The position numbers and the translations under genes were made by a program. From Bombyx mori (lineage: Eukaryota > Arthropoda > Insecta > Lepidoptera > Bombycidae), in assembly GCF_030269925.1 (NCBI RefSeq), contig NC_085133.1:206001-270000 (forward strand): a stretch of 64,000 nucleotides of DNA, read 5' to 3'. Each line of letters opens with the position of its first letter. Position 1 is the first letter of the stretch. The notes beneath the pieces were generated by a model that worked only from the letters and a program-made list of their open reading frames with translations, did no database searches and had not been told where the DNA came from. Shown here piece by piece: positions 33,776 to 44,837 of this stretch.

Positions 33776-34261
33776 TGTTCAATAAATTTCTAATTACATA
33801 ATTTGTTTTATCATACATAACTTGGTATTTATGTGTTGTTGTTTTATAGATTACTTTTATATATTTTCATGTTATATACATTAAAATAGCTAGTGAAATA
33901 AGAGATTAATCTGTTTTCATATTATCCCCAGTTGAAAGAGTAGTGTGTGGTCACAGCAACGGCGACAGTACTGGCCGAGCTCCAGCACGGTCAGCTAATA
34001 ACTGAAATTCACGGCGGGAGGCGGATTTAGAACGACTTCTGCGTTCAGAGACTAATTGACAGAATCATTATTGGTCTTTCGAGACAGCTCACCGCGACCA
34101 CGGCGACGCACGGACTCAGGAGCGCCCGGAGTCTAATCGATGACGGGCTCAATGCTTTCTAACATATACACGAATTTTTTAACTCACAGATAAATTCCAC
34201 AACGACAAATAAATCCAACAATTATAAGACTTTGGTCAAAACATATCATTAACACATTTAA
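33776..34261. other. No recognised gene
   Basis: AT-rich, then a GC-richer stretch at 33950-34145. No supported feature. Confidence 0.3.
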
Positions 34262-34640
34262 CGGCCGTCTGGTGTAGTGGTAAGTGGCATGGTCACTACA
34301 CAAGAGGGTCGCGGGTTCGAATCCCGCCAATGGAGGTTTTTTTTTTTTAAACAATCACGCCACGTTAACTGGTCCCGTGATAAGTTTGTAAAGAACTTGT
34401 GTTACAGGTACCAGATAATGGAAATAAATGTAAGATTTTTATTATAAGCATATTACATATATTTAATATACATCCATAGCCCTGGAAAAGACATTTTATA
34501 TTTATCATATAAGATATCTTCCCTTGGCTGGATTCGAACCCACGACCCCCTTGTGTGGTGACCATGTCACTTATCACTACACCAGACGGGCGTTTGTATG
34601 ATAAATATAAAATGTATTTTCCAGGGTTGTGTATACAGGG
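34262..34640 (+). mobile_element. tRNA-headed SINE (second family), split by an inverted copy
   Basis: Parts 34262-34336 and 34593-34640. The head has A-box TGGTGTAGTGGTAAG and B-box GGGTTCGAATCCCGCC. The 3' strand of the acceptor stem does not pair with the 5' side, so it is a SINE head and not a tRNA gene. The remainder, GATAAATATAAAATGTATTT and TCCAGGG, continues after the insertion. Confidence 0.7.
34337..34592 (-). mobile_element. tRNA-headed SINE (second family), full length, nested
   Basis: Reverse-oriented: poly(T) at 34337-34348, body, then the tRNA-like head ending ACACCAGACGGGCG at 34592. On the minus strand the head reads CGCCCGTCTGGTGTAGTGAT with B box GGGTTCGAATCCAGCC. The body, with CTGGTACCTGTAACACAAG, is probably borrowed from a LINE 3' end. 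It is distinct from Bm1. Confidence 0.75.
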
Positions 34641-35110
34641 TTACAGGTTAAGTCGACCTATTCCCGTTAAGAGCGTGTAGCTTACATCGTTTCTGACTGA
34701 TTTGACTATGAAACACCCTACCCTAAATCTTACCGCTCGGTGGAAGATCTTCCCTTTGTCGTCTAAACGAATTACTAGCGACAATTGCAGCGGTACGAAG
34801 CTAGGCGATGGTGCAAATAGAGACAATCAATTACCCTTCACTTGCGCGCTTTAACAAGCATCAAAGTGATATTTTTATCATAACAACTTTTTTTGAAATC
34901 AGAACTTCATAAATACGACCTCTCTAATGTTTGTGAATGCTAATGGGAACGCCAGCCTAAAAATCTGAAGTACTGGAGCAATAACACATTTCAATAAATG
35001 CTGTCTAAATGTGAGCTGTGAGATAAGCGTTCGTTCTGACCGTCCGATCTATGTGAAAGGACCTGTCTCCCTGTTAACGAATCAACGTCGCGTCATACAT
35101 TGATGGCTGT
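34641..35110. other. No recognised gene
   Basis: No supported features. Short frames on both strands without recognisable content. Confidence 0.3.
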
Positions 35111-35148
35111 GATTGGCCAACGATGACGTCATATCGCACGAACCAATC
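35111..35148. promoter_or_regulatory. CRE palindrome flanked by inverted CCAAT boxes
   Basis: GATTGG at 35111-35116, TGACGTCA at 35124-35131 and CCAATC at 35143-35148 are arranged almost symmetrically. This combination (NF-Y sites around a CREB/ATF site) is seen in animal promoters. No adjacent transcript is recognised, so function is inference. Confidence 0.4.
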
Positions 35149-35265
35149 ACAAATCAAGAAAGGCGATAGTGGCACCAATAGTTAAAATTTTAAAAAAATA
35201 TTACACTAAGAAAAAAGATGGACGCGCACGTCTATTCTATATTTGTAAAATAATTAAAAATAATA

Positions 35266-35698
35266 TCTATATATTAATACGTGAAGCAAAAACTTTGTAC
35301 CCCTTTTTACGAAAATTGCGCGGACGGAGGAGTATGAAATTTTCCACACTTACAGAGAATATAGAGAAGAAGTGCAGAATGCTAATATTTTTTTTAAATC
35401 ATGGATTAAAAGTACATTAAAGCAATAAAGAAAACATTACACACACTACCATGTATTTGACACATACACATATACTCTTTGTTTATTGTCAAACTTTTGT
35501 TATTGCTTAAAGTCTGTAGTCAAATTGAGAATAGGTTAGTATTGTTTATCTTTAGTATTACGACTATTTGTCTATAGTGTAGTCTTGGCGAAATCTGTAA
35601 CCGTTACACATCAAGAACTAACAATAGGATCATAATAATGTTGAAACTTATAATATCAATTAATTATAGTCGAATATCGACTACTGCGGGACCACTAG
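35266..35698 (+). mobile_element. Non-autonomous Helitron, complete
   Basis: 5' TCTATATATTAATACGTGAA at 35266, preceded by A. The stem AGTCGAATATCGACT at 35669-35683 is followed 11 bases later by CTAG at 35695-35698, then T. 433 bp. It is the intact reference copy for the nested pair at 21503-22349. It encodes no Rep/helicase. Confidence 0.87.
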
Positions 35699-35907
35699 TA
35701 ATTATAATAGTATTTGAAGAAGTAAATGCATTTATTCATTTTCCTTGCCATCACAGGATACCTCTAAGAAATAGATGCAACACTGCAATGTAAGCACTCG
35801 TTACGTACGAATGTACTGAGAGCGCGAAATAAGTCATAGAATTGTTTTAATCATAACCAAATGATGATTTATCTTTTGTTGTAGGTGCGGATGCTGTACA
35901 AGTCAAA

Positions 35908-36385
35908 TAATAGGTTGGGGAAAAAGTTTCTTCGCATTTTTTAAGAAAGTTCACAACATTTTTTAATATAGTTTATTTACATTTAATTAAAGTATGTAGG
36001 TACCATTTTGTTCGATAACTTTTTGCCATCTTGTAGGTAGGGACATGATCCCATTGCTATAGAAATTTTTGGGCTTCTGATCAAAATTCCGCGACAATTG
36101 GTTTTGGCAGTCCTCTCGTGATGTTAACCTGACACTGCCTAAAGAATTCTAAAGAGACCGAAACAGTTAGAAATCTAAAGGTGCAAGGTCAGGACTATAC
36201 GGCGGATGCATTAACACCTCCCAGCCAAGCTCTCTTAATTTTTGCTGAGCGGCTAAAACGTGTTGTTTAAAATTTAAACTTTTAATGATACCAAAACCAG
36301 CCAGATACAAATAGTATAGCCAAAGAGATTTTATTACAAGTTCATACATACTCTAATGCGAAAATACTTTTTCCCCAACCTATTA
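35908..36385 (-). mobile_element. mariner-family element, internally deleted
   Basis: Inverted termini: TAATAGGTTGGGGAAAAAGT on the left, and the same word (ATAATAGGTTGGGGAAAAAG) read inward from the right, both on TA. The inner sequence is a decayed mariner transposase on the minus strand. At about 480 bp it is far below the usual 1.3 kb. Confidence 0.87.
36167..36262 (-). pseudogene. mariner transposase remnant
   Basis: The frame reads QHVLAAQQKLRELGWEVLMH and then PPYSPDLAPLDF, the conserved mariner stretch carrying the third catalytic Asp. The preceding DNARPH-like motif with the second catalytic Asp is not recognisable, and the N-terminal DNA-binding half is missing. Non-functional. It is flanked by the intact-looking inverted repeats of the host element. 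Confidence 0.75.
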
Positions 36386-36784
36386 TGACGGCTCAAGGTT
36401 ACATTTCGAAGTCTTTGTTACGCTTTTGATAGAGCTGAGGCACTTGGTCACACATCAGTCCTCCGTGTTGGGATACACGTTACGTGCGGGACGTGTGTAG
36501 TGCAGACATCCCCGTAAACTATCAGAGCACTCGCGTACACAACATAATAATTCTGAATTCCAACTACAGATATATATTATGATGATTAAAGAATCCTTAC
36601 CGGTGCACTACGACAAAGTCTACGCTAAAGATAAGTCGCTAATAAGCTTTCACAACTGACATACGTTATTAACATGAATCTTACAGTTTACTCTTGTATT
36701 GAATATTTTATGTAAAATGCAAATATGTAGTTGTACATTGCAGTTCTACACGTGTCACATTATTATACGAAATTTATATTATGA

Positions 36785-37017
36785 CTAGCTGTACCCGTCC
36801 GTTTCGCTGGCTATTTAAAATTAACATTATTATTTCTCACCCCCACAAAGATTCTCATCATTAACGCCCCCGCAACTGGTGTAGGGAGTCCAACACTCAT
36901 ATAAATAATAGCCTATCCATTAAGTACATGTATTTTCTACATGAATACCAAGTTTCAAGTCAATCGGATCCATGGTTCAGTAGTTATAACGGAACATCCG
37001 TAAAAACCACTGTAGAT
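36785..37017 (-). mobile_element. Helitron fragment, 5' end missing
   Basis: Minus-strand 3' end ..GACGGGTACAG-CTAG at 36785-36788, next to T. The inner words AATCGGATCCATGGTTCAGTAG and GGGAGTCC are typical. Similarity stops where the RTE fragment starts at about 37018, so the RTE may have landed in the Helitron. Confidence 0.65.
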
Positions 37018-37480
37018 TATCCAGCTCAAGGGCAAAATTTACAAAACGATCATTAGACCTGTCGTGCTGTATGGATCTGAGTGTTGGGCGACGAAAGTTA
37101 AGCATGAAAGAGGAGTGCATGCGGCAGAGATGCGAATGTTGAGATGGATGTGTGGAGTAACAAGAATGGATAAGATAAAGAATGAGTACATCAGAGGAAG
37201 TGTGAAAGTGGCCCCGGTAAACAACAAATTAAGGAGCGGACGGTTAGCGTGGTATGGACATGTGATGCGTAGAGAGAAGATGCATGTGACTAGGAGATGT
37301 ATGGAAATGGTAGTGCAAGGTAGAGGGGGAAGAGGTCGACCGAAGAAGACATGGATGGAGTGTGTGAATGACGATATGAGAGAGAGAGAGGAGTGAGTGT
37401 TGAGATGACGGCTGACAGAAGAGAATGGAAGAGAAAAATTAGCTGTGCCGACCCCACATAGTGGGATAAGGTGGAGAAAA
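37018..37480 (+). pseudogene. RTE LINE ORF C-terminus, truncated and frameshifted
   Basis: Encodes KGKIYKTIIRPVVLYGSECW, AAEMRMLRWMCGVTRMDKIK, RLAWYGHVMRRE and RGRPKKTWMECVNDD, colinear with the C-terminus of the RTE protein at 58192-59715. The frame breaks in a (GA)n tract at 37378-37393. After the break another frame continues GVSVEMTADRREWKRKISCA to a stop near 37461. It ends with GAGAAAAAGAAGAAGAA, an RTE-like short-repeat tail. The endonuclease and the RT catalytic core are absent (5' truncation). Confidence 0.85.
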
Positions 37481-37554
37481 AGAAGAAGAATATGTTTGCA
37501 AAATTTCTTTGTTGAACCTAAAATGTTTGTTCAAAGAGAATTTGCCCCTTCTTT

Positions 37555-37640
37555 CTCTTAATGCCTTTGATGACTATGTATTCCGCCTGATGGTGAAAGA
37601 CTCCCGATACTCATGGTCAGCAGGAAGCCAGCTTGATTAT
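37555..37640 (-). repeat. Second interspersed repeat family, remnant
   Basis: Diverged match to the tail segment (CCGCCTGATGGTGAAAGACT, CATGGTCAGCAGG). Weak. Confidence 0.35.
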
Positions 37641-37699
37641 AGTTGGACCACGGCCTATCGGTTAGGGCTCTTTTAAATTTGTTTTGTTGTTGTTGTTTT

Positions 37700-37925
37700 T
37701 TTCCTACCTTAGCTGAGAGCCTTGAGAGGCTATTTCAGCGTAACCTTAACTAGTAGGTGAGCTCACGAGGCTCAAACCTGACGACGTTGCTAACACGAAT
37801 CCTAGCAAGAGTCGTGCTTAGCAGAATCTACCACCGGATCAGAAACGCGACCCACTGAGAAGATCTTGCAAGAAACTCAGTGGGTTGTGTCTGTGGGTTA
37901 ATTGAACGATGACCGGTGCTTCAGG
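37700..37925 (-). repeat. LINE 3'UTR fragment
   Basis: Minus-strand copy of the 24640-24860 block: ACTAGTAGGTGAGCTCACGA, AGAATCTACCACCGGATCAG, CCCACTGAGAAGATCTTGCA, AACTCAGTGGGTTGTGTC. More diverged than the duplicated pair. Confidence 0.6.
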
Positions 37926-38399
37926 TACCGAAAAGCACCGTTAGTGGATCGGGAGGATCCGAAATGACGTGTTTTGGGCCTTTGTTGAAGTGAACATGTC
38001 GTAGCGTTAGGAAGCCCAGCGGAAAGAAGTTAGCGGCAGGTAGCGGCAAAAAAGAATTTGAGTAACGCACTGGATCGAACAGAATCCCTTAAAGATAATG
38101 CGCTGCTGGATTTCGTAATCGAATTCACTAAAAATAATAACGGCCAGGTATTTCTGATGTCGAACCTTGGTCCGTGTGACGCGCGACCAGGCAATGACCT
38201 ACATCAGAATGATTGTAAACACCAATAGCTGGACGACTTCGAAACATGATGGCGTAACGTGAGTGTTTCACTCCAGGGCGGGAGCAACCACCCGCGTGGG
38301 CTCGAAGCGAAGGATTTCACACCCAAAATATACGTGCAGTTCCTATGCAATGAAACAAAAACTTTAAGAAGTATTCTCGTTCGTACATTGCCTCGTTTT

Positions 38400-38505
38400 T
38401 TTTTCTCTATAAAAGTGCGAGCTTACAGCCATCGGGTGTGAAGTAGCCACTGAAGCGTAGACATCACAATATCAACGCTGCCATCCACCTTGACACATGA
38501 TACAC
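38400..38505 (-). mobile_element. Bm1 SINE remnant, strongly diverged
   Basis: GCGAGCTTACAGCCATCGGG, TGTGAAGTAGCCACTGAAGC, GCCATCCACCTTGACACATGA. Order and spacing match the Bm1 tail, with many changes. Confidence 0.5.
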
Positions 38506-38687
38506 ACACACACATCCTAAGATGGCTTTGGTACAGAAATATGTAGGTAGATGATACTTACCCTTTACTTATTATCGAATAAAGGGGCCTTGACTTGACG
38601 AGCCCTAGAGTATAATAAATAAATAGATGGGTTTGGTACCTAAGCAATAAAAAAAAATAAAAAAATCTCTGTAGAGCGGTCCCAGTA

Positions 38688-39033
38688 TCAAATCAAATCA
38701 AATAATTTTTATTCAACATAAATGAAAGTACATACTTGTTGAATGTTAAAAAGAACTGCAGCCAATTCACAAAAACTAGCCTCCGTCCTGAGAAGAATTG
38801 GCAAGAAACTCAGCGGGCTTGTCTTTTTTTTTAAATGTTAGATATTTCTTTTATATTAATTTTTTTTTATATTCAATTTTACAATGAGTATTATAACGTA
38901 ACAATTATTGCAATATTGAAATGCCAAGAGCGAGCAACTCATTCCCACTTTGTGCAATCATCTAGATAATCATTGACTTTATAGTAAGCTTTATTGCACA
39001 GATGTTCTTTAATAGTTTTCTTAAACTTAGTAG
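38688..39033 (-). mobile_element. LINE 3' end (TTTGA-tail family)
   Basis: Minus-strand element with tandem tail ATCAAATCAAATCAAAT, the CTGAGAAGAATTGGCAAGAA / ACTCAGCGGGC block, then 3'UTR and C-terminal codons at 38939-39033 (FKKTIKEHLCNKAYYKVNDY, LDDCTKWE, stop). The same C-terminus occurs at 13035-13160. 5'-truncated. Confidence 0.78.
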
Positions 39034-40686
39034 TTCAGAGTTCTCGTAACCACGGACGTTGATTGCGCGTACCGAGCGTCTCGACCGGGCGGGGCACGGG
39101 TCTGCAGCTCGTCAACGTACTCCGGATATCGACGCCAATAATTATGAATACATATACGTTTGATAATATCCGAACACGCGTTGAAGAAAACAACGCCAGC
39201 TGCGTCTACCTAACGCCCCAGCTCTCTCACCGCGAGGAGGAAACTCCGAGTCAAATAAACTTGTAAGCCTCCATGATCTAATTTAAAAAAATGTTTAAGT
39301 GATCTTGCCAAACTCAGGTGTGCCCGTTGGGATGGTCAAAACGACCTCAAGCTTCAAGGTGCGCGACGGTATTCAGATTTTTACATCGCTCAATCGATGT
39401 ATTTTGAATCCACTTTTTTGTGTAGTTTTAACTAATTTTATTCTATGTATTACAAAAGTAGACAGGACTCCATTATATTGTGAATTTATTTTGTTGTGCT
39501 CTCTAAGCTACCGACGGTCTGCTGGTTTGTGATCGATATTTGTTATATGTATGTTTAATTCCAAGCCCGTTACCTTTGTTATTATTAATTCTAATGTTCA
39601 CGCGACCGAAAAAACAATTTATCTTTGTTTAAGTTACTTTTATTATTAATTGATAACTATCTAACTAAATATAGTTTTGTGACTTCGCTTATATTGCCAA
39701 TTTCTGTAAAAGAATTGAAGATAATTAAGTTTCTTCATGTAATTATAATATTTCCATACTCTGAATGACTCTAGCATTTTATAAAAAATTAAAAATTTAC
39801 GCCGTATCACAAGATGACAGTCAGGTAAATCATTGAGTAAAGAACATAATTCTTCATTAGGGAACCATTTTGGGATGATTGAGGAAACGGGAGCTCATGA
39901 ATCGTAAATGCCGCTGCTGAGGGCTCACTAGATGATCAGGATGAGTTACTGTTTAAGGCGGACCAGCAACTAGGAGGCTCGGGGTGACATGATCACGTGC
40001 ATTCTCACACTTCGTGCCGTATAAATTCAATTGTTTTAAAGTAAGCTCCATTGTGATCACATGTACCTTCTCCGAGTGAGAAGACTATTGTGATCAGATT
40101 TATTTATTATTTGCACGTAAAATGTAATGAAAATATAATACTTACAATCCGAATCAGGTAATGAGCATGGTAGAAGAAGAATTTCTTACTGCTTTTCCGT
40201 CAGTCCAACAACAAACGATCTCATCATAATAATTAATATTATACGTAATACTATTTACAAGTAGCGTGTTTATAGTTGTTGATGTATTTGGCATCCATCC
40301 AGAATTAAGGAGATAAAGTGGTGGAGAGGAAATGAAATTGCCATAATGAAGATATTCTAGGTAAAGTGTACAACTATGTTCGTGCGAGCTTTCTTGCCAA
40401 GAATTTAAAGCTTATGTTTTTTTTTATCGTTGTATTATGGGAGCAATATTGAAACTAATATGTTTGTAGTATTTCCTGATGTCTTCGGGAGTCATAAACA
40501 TGATTTGTGGCGAGGAAAATTGAAAAACTTTTGAAATGTTTCTGAATTAATTAATTTCGAATTGGAGTTTGATTGAGTAAAGCATTTCTAATAAGAAAGT
40601 AGATCATAAAATGCTGACGCTCTGTTTAGTTCCGTCCTAGTACTGATGCTGGTGGCTGACCGAAGGTGAACAGTCGAGAAGGTAGG
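39034..40686. other. No recognised gene
   Basis: AT-rich stretch. Two short frames (39063-39266, 39299-39532) have no recognisable domain or splice context. No repeats recognised. Confidence 0.35.
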
Positions 40687-40830
40687 ACTAGTGGTAGGAC
40701 CACTTGTGAGTCCGCACCTTGCTTATCTCAAGGTGGGTGGTGGCATTTACGTTAAGGTATATATGCTCTCCGATAACTACCTAACCCCAGGTGGGCCGTA
40801 AGCTCTTCCACGCATCTAAGCAATAAAAAT
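40687..40830 (+). mobile_element. Bm1 SINE, internally deleted
   Basis: GTGGTAGGACCACTTGTGAG, then a jump from TCCGCACC to CTTATCTCAAGGTGGGTGG, tail AAGCAATAAAAAT. About 110 bp of the body is missing. Confidence 0.8.
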
Positions 40831-41332
40831 ATTGATAATAATCGTAGAAGCGATATTCTTGTTACGATTTCTATAATATATAACTCTTTTGTTTTTGAAA
40901 GAGAATTTGGTATTCAAACCCTTTACAATACAAGGCTTTTTATTTTTAGTTGTGGTCCGTTTTAAAATTACAATGAGAACAAGGTCCTTATTCGTGTTCG
41001 TTCGAGTAGATTCAGATATATTATCGTAAGTACTGTATAAATGATGTTAACTAGTCACGGAACCTTATGGCACGGTTTATTTCGGGAATAATTGTGATCT
41101 AGATAGGAAAATAGTTTTTATGGGCATCATAATTAACCGACCCCCTGACGTTAAATGACCACGAGAGCTTATAGACATCAGAGCGTGAGTCCACCGCGAA
41201 GCATGAGCTCGTTTATTGGAACATGCCTATCATACAGAGGAATGGTAAAGCCGTCCATTGGCAGTGTGCCAATGTGTCGCCAACTTATGGTTCCATCCAG
41301 AGATTTTTTTTTTACATTCACTTTATCAGACA

Positions 41333-41771
41333 CTAGCGGCCCACTCCGGCTCCACTCGGGTCTTTAAAGAAATTTCAACGATATTTGACGTTGTTTTATT
41401 TTTTTTAATAAAAGAACACTTATTGTGGTTTAACTGTAATAGTTAGACACATACTGTCGCGCTAGTTTTTGTAAATAATAATGTGTTCTACAAAGTCGTA
41501 GTACAATATTTTATTCTATCATCAATAGTTTTCGCAGGGCACGCGATGTAAAGAATATTTTAGGTATTTTTTTTATACTTTGGGTTACATTATTGGAGTT
41601 TTAGTAAGGATCCCAAATTTTTTTCAAAAAAGATTATAGCCTATGTCACTCGGGAATAGTGTAGCTTCCAAACAGTGAAAGAATTTTTCAAATTGGTTTC
41701 GTAGTTTCGGAGGCTGTTCAATACAAACAAACAAACGAACAAATATGTCCTCTTTATAATATTAATATAGA
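41333..41771 (-). mobile_element. Non-autonomous Helitron
   Basis: CTAG at 41333-41336 with the GC-rich 3' end (ACTAGCGGCCCACTCCGGCT in plus orientation). The 5' terminus TCTATATTAATATTATAAAG lies at 41771, next to T on the plus strand. 439 bp, non-coding. Confidence 0.78.
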
Positions 41772-42070
41772 TAATGTATAAAATAAGTCGGTATCGTCAT
41801 TGTGGCTAATCATTAATAAATGCTGTTTATAATTTTATATACTGATGATAAGTACTTCATGGGGCAGCGCTGGAGGCCTAGCTAGCCGCTGCCCACCATT
41901 GTGGGTTGTTAAAGGCTTAACGACAATGATCTTTATCCGAAATAAGACTTCAGACTAATAAGGCTTACAGTAAAAAATACTATGAATTATATCTACGCGA
42001 AGTAACGCAAAACATGGATTCTCCTTCACAGACCGAACGGATGAACTCCTTAACCCATGGATTCATCTTT

Positions 42071-42232
42071 ACCGCTGGTAGGACCTCTTATGAGTCCGCA
42101 CGAGTAAGTATCACCGTCTTGCCTATTTGTGCCCTTAAGCAGTAGTGCGTTTCAGTTTGAAGGGTGGGGCTGCCGTTGTATAGTCAAAAAAGACTTAGAA
42201 TTCATGCCAACTCATCTAAACAATAAAAATAA
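42071..42232 (+). mobile_element. Bm1 SINE, internally deleted
   Basis: GCTGGTAGGACCTCTTATGA through GAAGGGTGGGGCTGCCGTTG, then a collapsed 3' half ending AAACAATAAAAATAAA. It lies about 0.5 kb from the Shal exon, inside the intron. Confidence 0.8.
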
Positions 42233-42234
42233 AC

Positions 42235-42713
42235 ATAAAACAAAAACATGCACTAGTATTTAACGTAATATAATTACAAGAGCGAACTCTTACAATTCCT
42301 AACTCAATCAATAACCGTGTAACAAATGTGTGCGCGAATATAACGCACCGCTCGCCTCACAAAGAAATCAATTCAAATAACATAATTTAATAAAAAATAC
42401 ACCGCTCAGTCACGCGCGTTCCTGTTATTAATGTTCGTAATGCAACCTCGACTGTCGAGTACCTGAAGCGTAATACGAAGCCCCCGGCCGCCGCCGACAA
42501 CACTGTTGCTCCCCAAAACGCTTTATGATTACAGACTGCACTCATCCGGTCCACTAATGGGAAAGAAATTAAAACGCACGCGTCCACGTCCATATTTAAC
42601 GAACATAATCATTAATGGGGGGAAAGCGACGCCATGACAGTTATTTTCCCGCGTACATTTTTAATGGCGGCGACAGGTGGCAAATTTGCGACCAAAGTAA
42701 AATAATCACTTAC
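42235..42713 (-). other. Start of the Shal intron
   Basis: Begins with the consensus donor GTAAGTGATT (minus strand, 42713 downward). A GC-rich patch (42475-42525) and a 68-residue open frame lie within it but show no recognisable protein. No exon encoding YGDMVPET-type pore sequence was found between here and base 1. Confidence 0.6.
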
Positions 42714-43828
42714 CCGAGCGTGGTCATCGTGACGATGGTGTACCAGAAGGCGGCCGGAATCGACGTGAAGTTTGTGTCCTGCTCGTTCTTCTCCGCGTAG
42801 AACATCACTGTCGCGAATATAATGATGGCCATCGCGAGCGAGAACACCAGGAAGCCGAGCTCGCTGGCGCACGACTTGAGCGTGTAGCCCAGGATCCTTA
42901 GTCCTTGGGAGTGCCGCGAGAACTTGAAGATCCGAAACACTCGGAACACTCTGAGGGTGACAAACGCACCCGAGACGTCGTCGTTGTCAGTGATACCCAG
43001 GCCGATGTAGTACGGCAGGATCGCGACCACGTCGATGATGGACATCACCGAGCGAACGAACTTGCAGCGGTCCGGGGCCGCGAACAGTCGCAGCAGGTAC
43101 TCCGCCGTGAAGATCATCACGCACGCCGTGTCCAGGCAGAAGAACACTATCTTGTAGCGTTCGCCGCACGGCAGGGTCCCGGCCCGGCCAGGTCGGTGTC
43201 CGCACGGTACCGTCTCCACTACGTTAGCCATCACGGAGACGGCAATGAAAAATCCAGTCACATAGTAAAACACGAGGGCAGCCGTTGACGTGTGGGGGTT
43301 CTCGAAGGCCCTCCACATTTTTTGTCGTAAGTCCGTGAGCTGAGGCAGACTCTGGTCGCCTGCTTCACTAAGCTTGTCATCCATAAGACGTTCGGCATTT
43401 TCTCTCTTCCTGTCTCTGTAGTCTTCGTAACAACAGTCACCGATGACATCGGGAAGGATGCCGAAGAACGCGAGTTCCTCATCGTAGCCCGTGAGGCACT
43501 CGTGTTTGGGGTAGTGGAGTTTACCAGTGCGGTAATAATTCAGAATATGCCTGAATATGTCCGGGTCTCTGTCAAAAAAGTACTCTCGGCTGTCTTCGTC
43601 GTAAAAGAATTCGCGTTCTGAGGAACCAAGCAGCGAGTCCGGGTACTTCTCGAGAGTGTTCCGCCAAGTCTCAAAGCGTCGTCCGGAGACGTTGATGAGG
43701 AGCTTCTCGTCCTCGGCACGGCGGCGGTCCTTGGGCACGGGCGGCGGCGGAAGTGGATGGGTCGCGATGGGGACCCACCCGATGGCTGCTGCTCTGGCGA
43801 AGGGCAGCCAGGCGGCGACGGACGCCAT
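42714..43828 (-). CDS. Shal: Shal (Kv4) A-type potassium channel, first coding exon
   Basis: Pore-forming subunit of a voltage-gated, rapidly inactivating K+ channel of the plasma membrane, used in neuronal dendrites and muscle. The ATG at 43828 opens [20 protein letters not shown], the diagnostic Kv4 N-terminus that also binds KChIP-type partners. The T1 tetramerisation domain spans about residues 41-145 with the non-Shaker zinc motif HX5CX20CC (H105, C111, C132, C133). Membrane segments: S1 near 183-203, S2 226-247, S3 258-278, S4 288-311 ([19 protein letters not shown]), S5 322-345, pore helix 357-370. The exon ends after the first two bases of Gly372 in the TTLG part of the selectivity filter, at the donor GTAAGTG. 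The YGD half, S6 and C-terminus must be in later exons, not seen to the left. Very sure. Confidence 0.97.
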
Positions 43829-44837
43829 AGCGTCTCCTCACGGCACCGTCGCCGCGACAACTGGTCCCCCCGCGCCGGTTATTTCGGTCTCCCGCCCAGA
43901 TGGTGAGAGTGTTGCCACACGATCACTATAATTAGCATTTAAAGACATTGTTTTCGTTTATGATTTCATGTCGACCGAGATTTATAGCTCGCGGAGCATT
44001 TCGTGTTTAGTCTGCAGCCGGTTTCATGACGAGTCCGTTTTGTTTGTGTTATGACTTCGCTTAGATTAGCGGTCAGAAACTATTTTAATATTAATGCGCA
44101 ATAAAACGCTAACAACTGTGCACTTTTATTTCATGACTCGGAACAACAGTTTATTGCAATAATTCATTTACAAGAATCATAAATGTTTGTTTTATGTTGT
44201 GCGAGTGAATAATGTATGAGATCAATCATTTTAATATGTTTGTTTGATGTCGAAACACTAATTTTAAATTAACAGAATTTTGTATTGCCATTCGAATAGT
44301 TGAAACAGCAGACGCTATTTTTATTTGATATAATATCTTATTATTTAATTATAGTATTAATTAAGTTTCCCTTATTTTGCAGATTACATTGAATGTGCCA
44401 GCAACACTGTCCCGGGAACAAGCGGAGTGCGCCTGCGTGACTCGTGACGTCACTGCCTAATAAATTGATTTTCATACTTCTATCTCACTTCAGCACTACC
44501 TTAGTTCCGTAACACTGTCTCTCTTCCACGGCTTTAAGCTCTTGTGACCTTTTGTACATTTTTCACTGCTTCCAAAGAGTTTCTCAAAGGCCTTTGTCTT
44601 GGGGTAGTGAAAAGGCCTGAATTTAGCTTGAAGCCGGATCTAAAGCTGAACATTCAGCATCCAGCATTTAGCACTATTAACGAAATAAAAATTCCAAAAA
44701 TACCGGTCAACAAAATGTTCGTAAATATGAAAGTTACTGATAATTTTCATTACAGACGGTGCACGAATGTAATTGAACTTTATTGTTCCTTCAACTGAAC
44801 TTTTAAATAAACTTGCATTACGTATTTGGAAGTTATT
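43829..44837 (-). promoter_or_regulatory. Shal upstream region with a CRE octamer
   Basis: Sequence 5' of the Shal start codon on the minus strand. The first 130 bp is GC-rich, as expected for 5'UTR, and then AT-rich. A perfect TGACGTCA lies at 44445-44452, about 617 bp before the ATG, near another GC-rich patch (44400-44460). An activity-regulated CREB input would fit an ion-channel gene, but that is inference. No TATA box can be assigned. Confidence 0.35.

Noticed and set aside
34262..34336. tRNA gene
   Set aside because: The A and B boxes are good, but the acceptor stem does not close and an inverted copy with poly(T) and SINE body lies adjacent. It is better explained as a SINE head.
35169..35420. 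83-residue plus-strand frame
   Set aside because: It runs across the 5' boundary of the Helitron at 35266. The same text in the other Helitron copies is not kept open, so it is chance.
42905..43288. 127-residue plus-strand open frame opposite Shal
   Set aside because: It is the complementary-strand shadow of the GC-rich Shal exon, low in hydrophobic structure, with no independent evidence.
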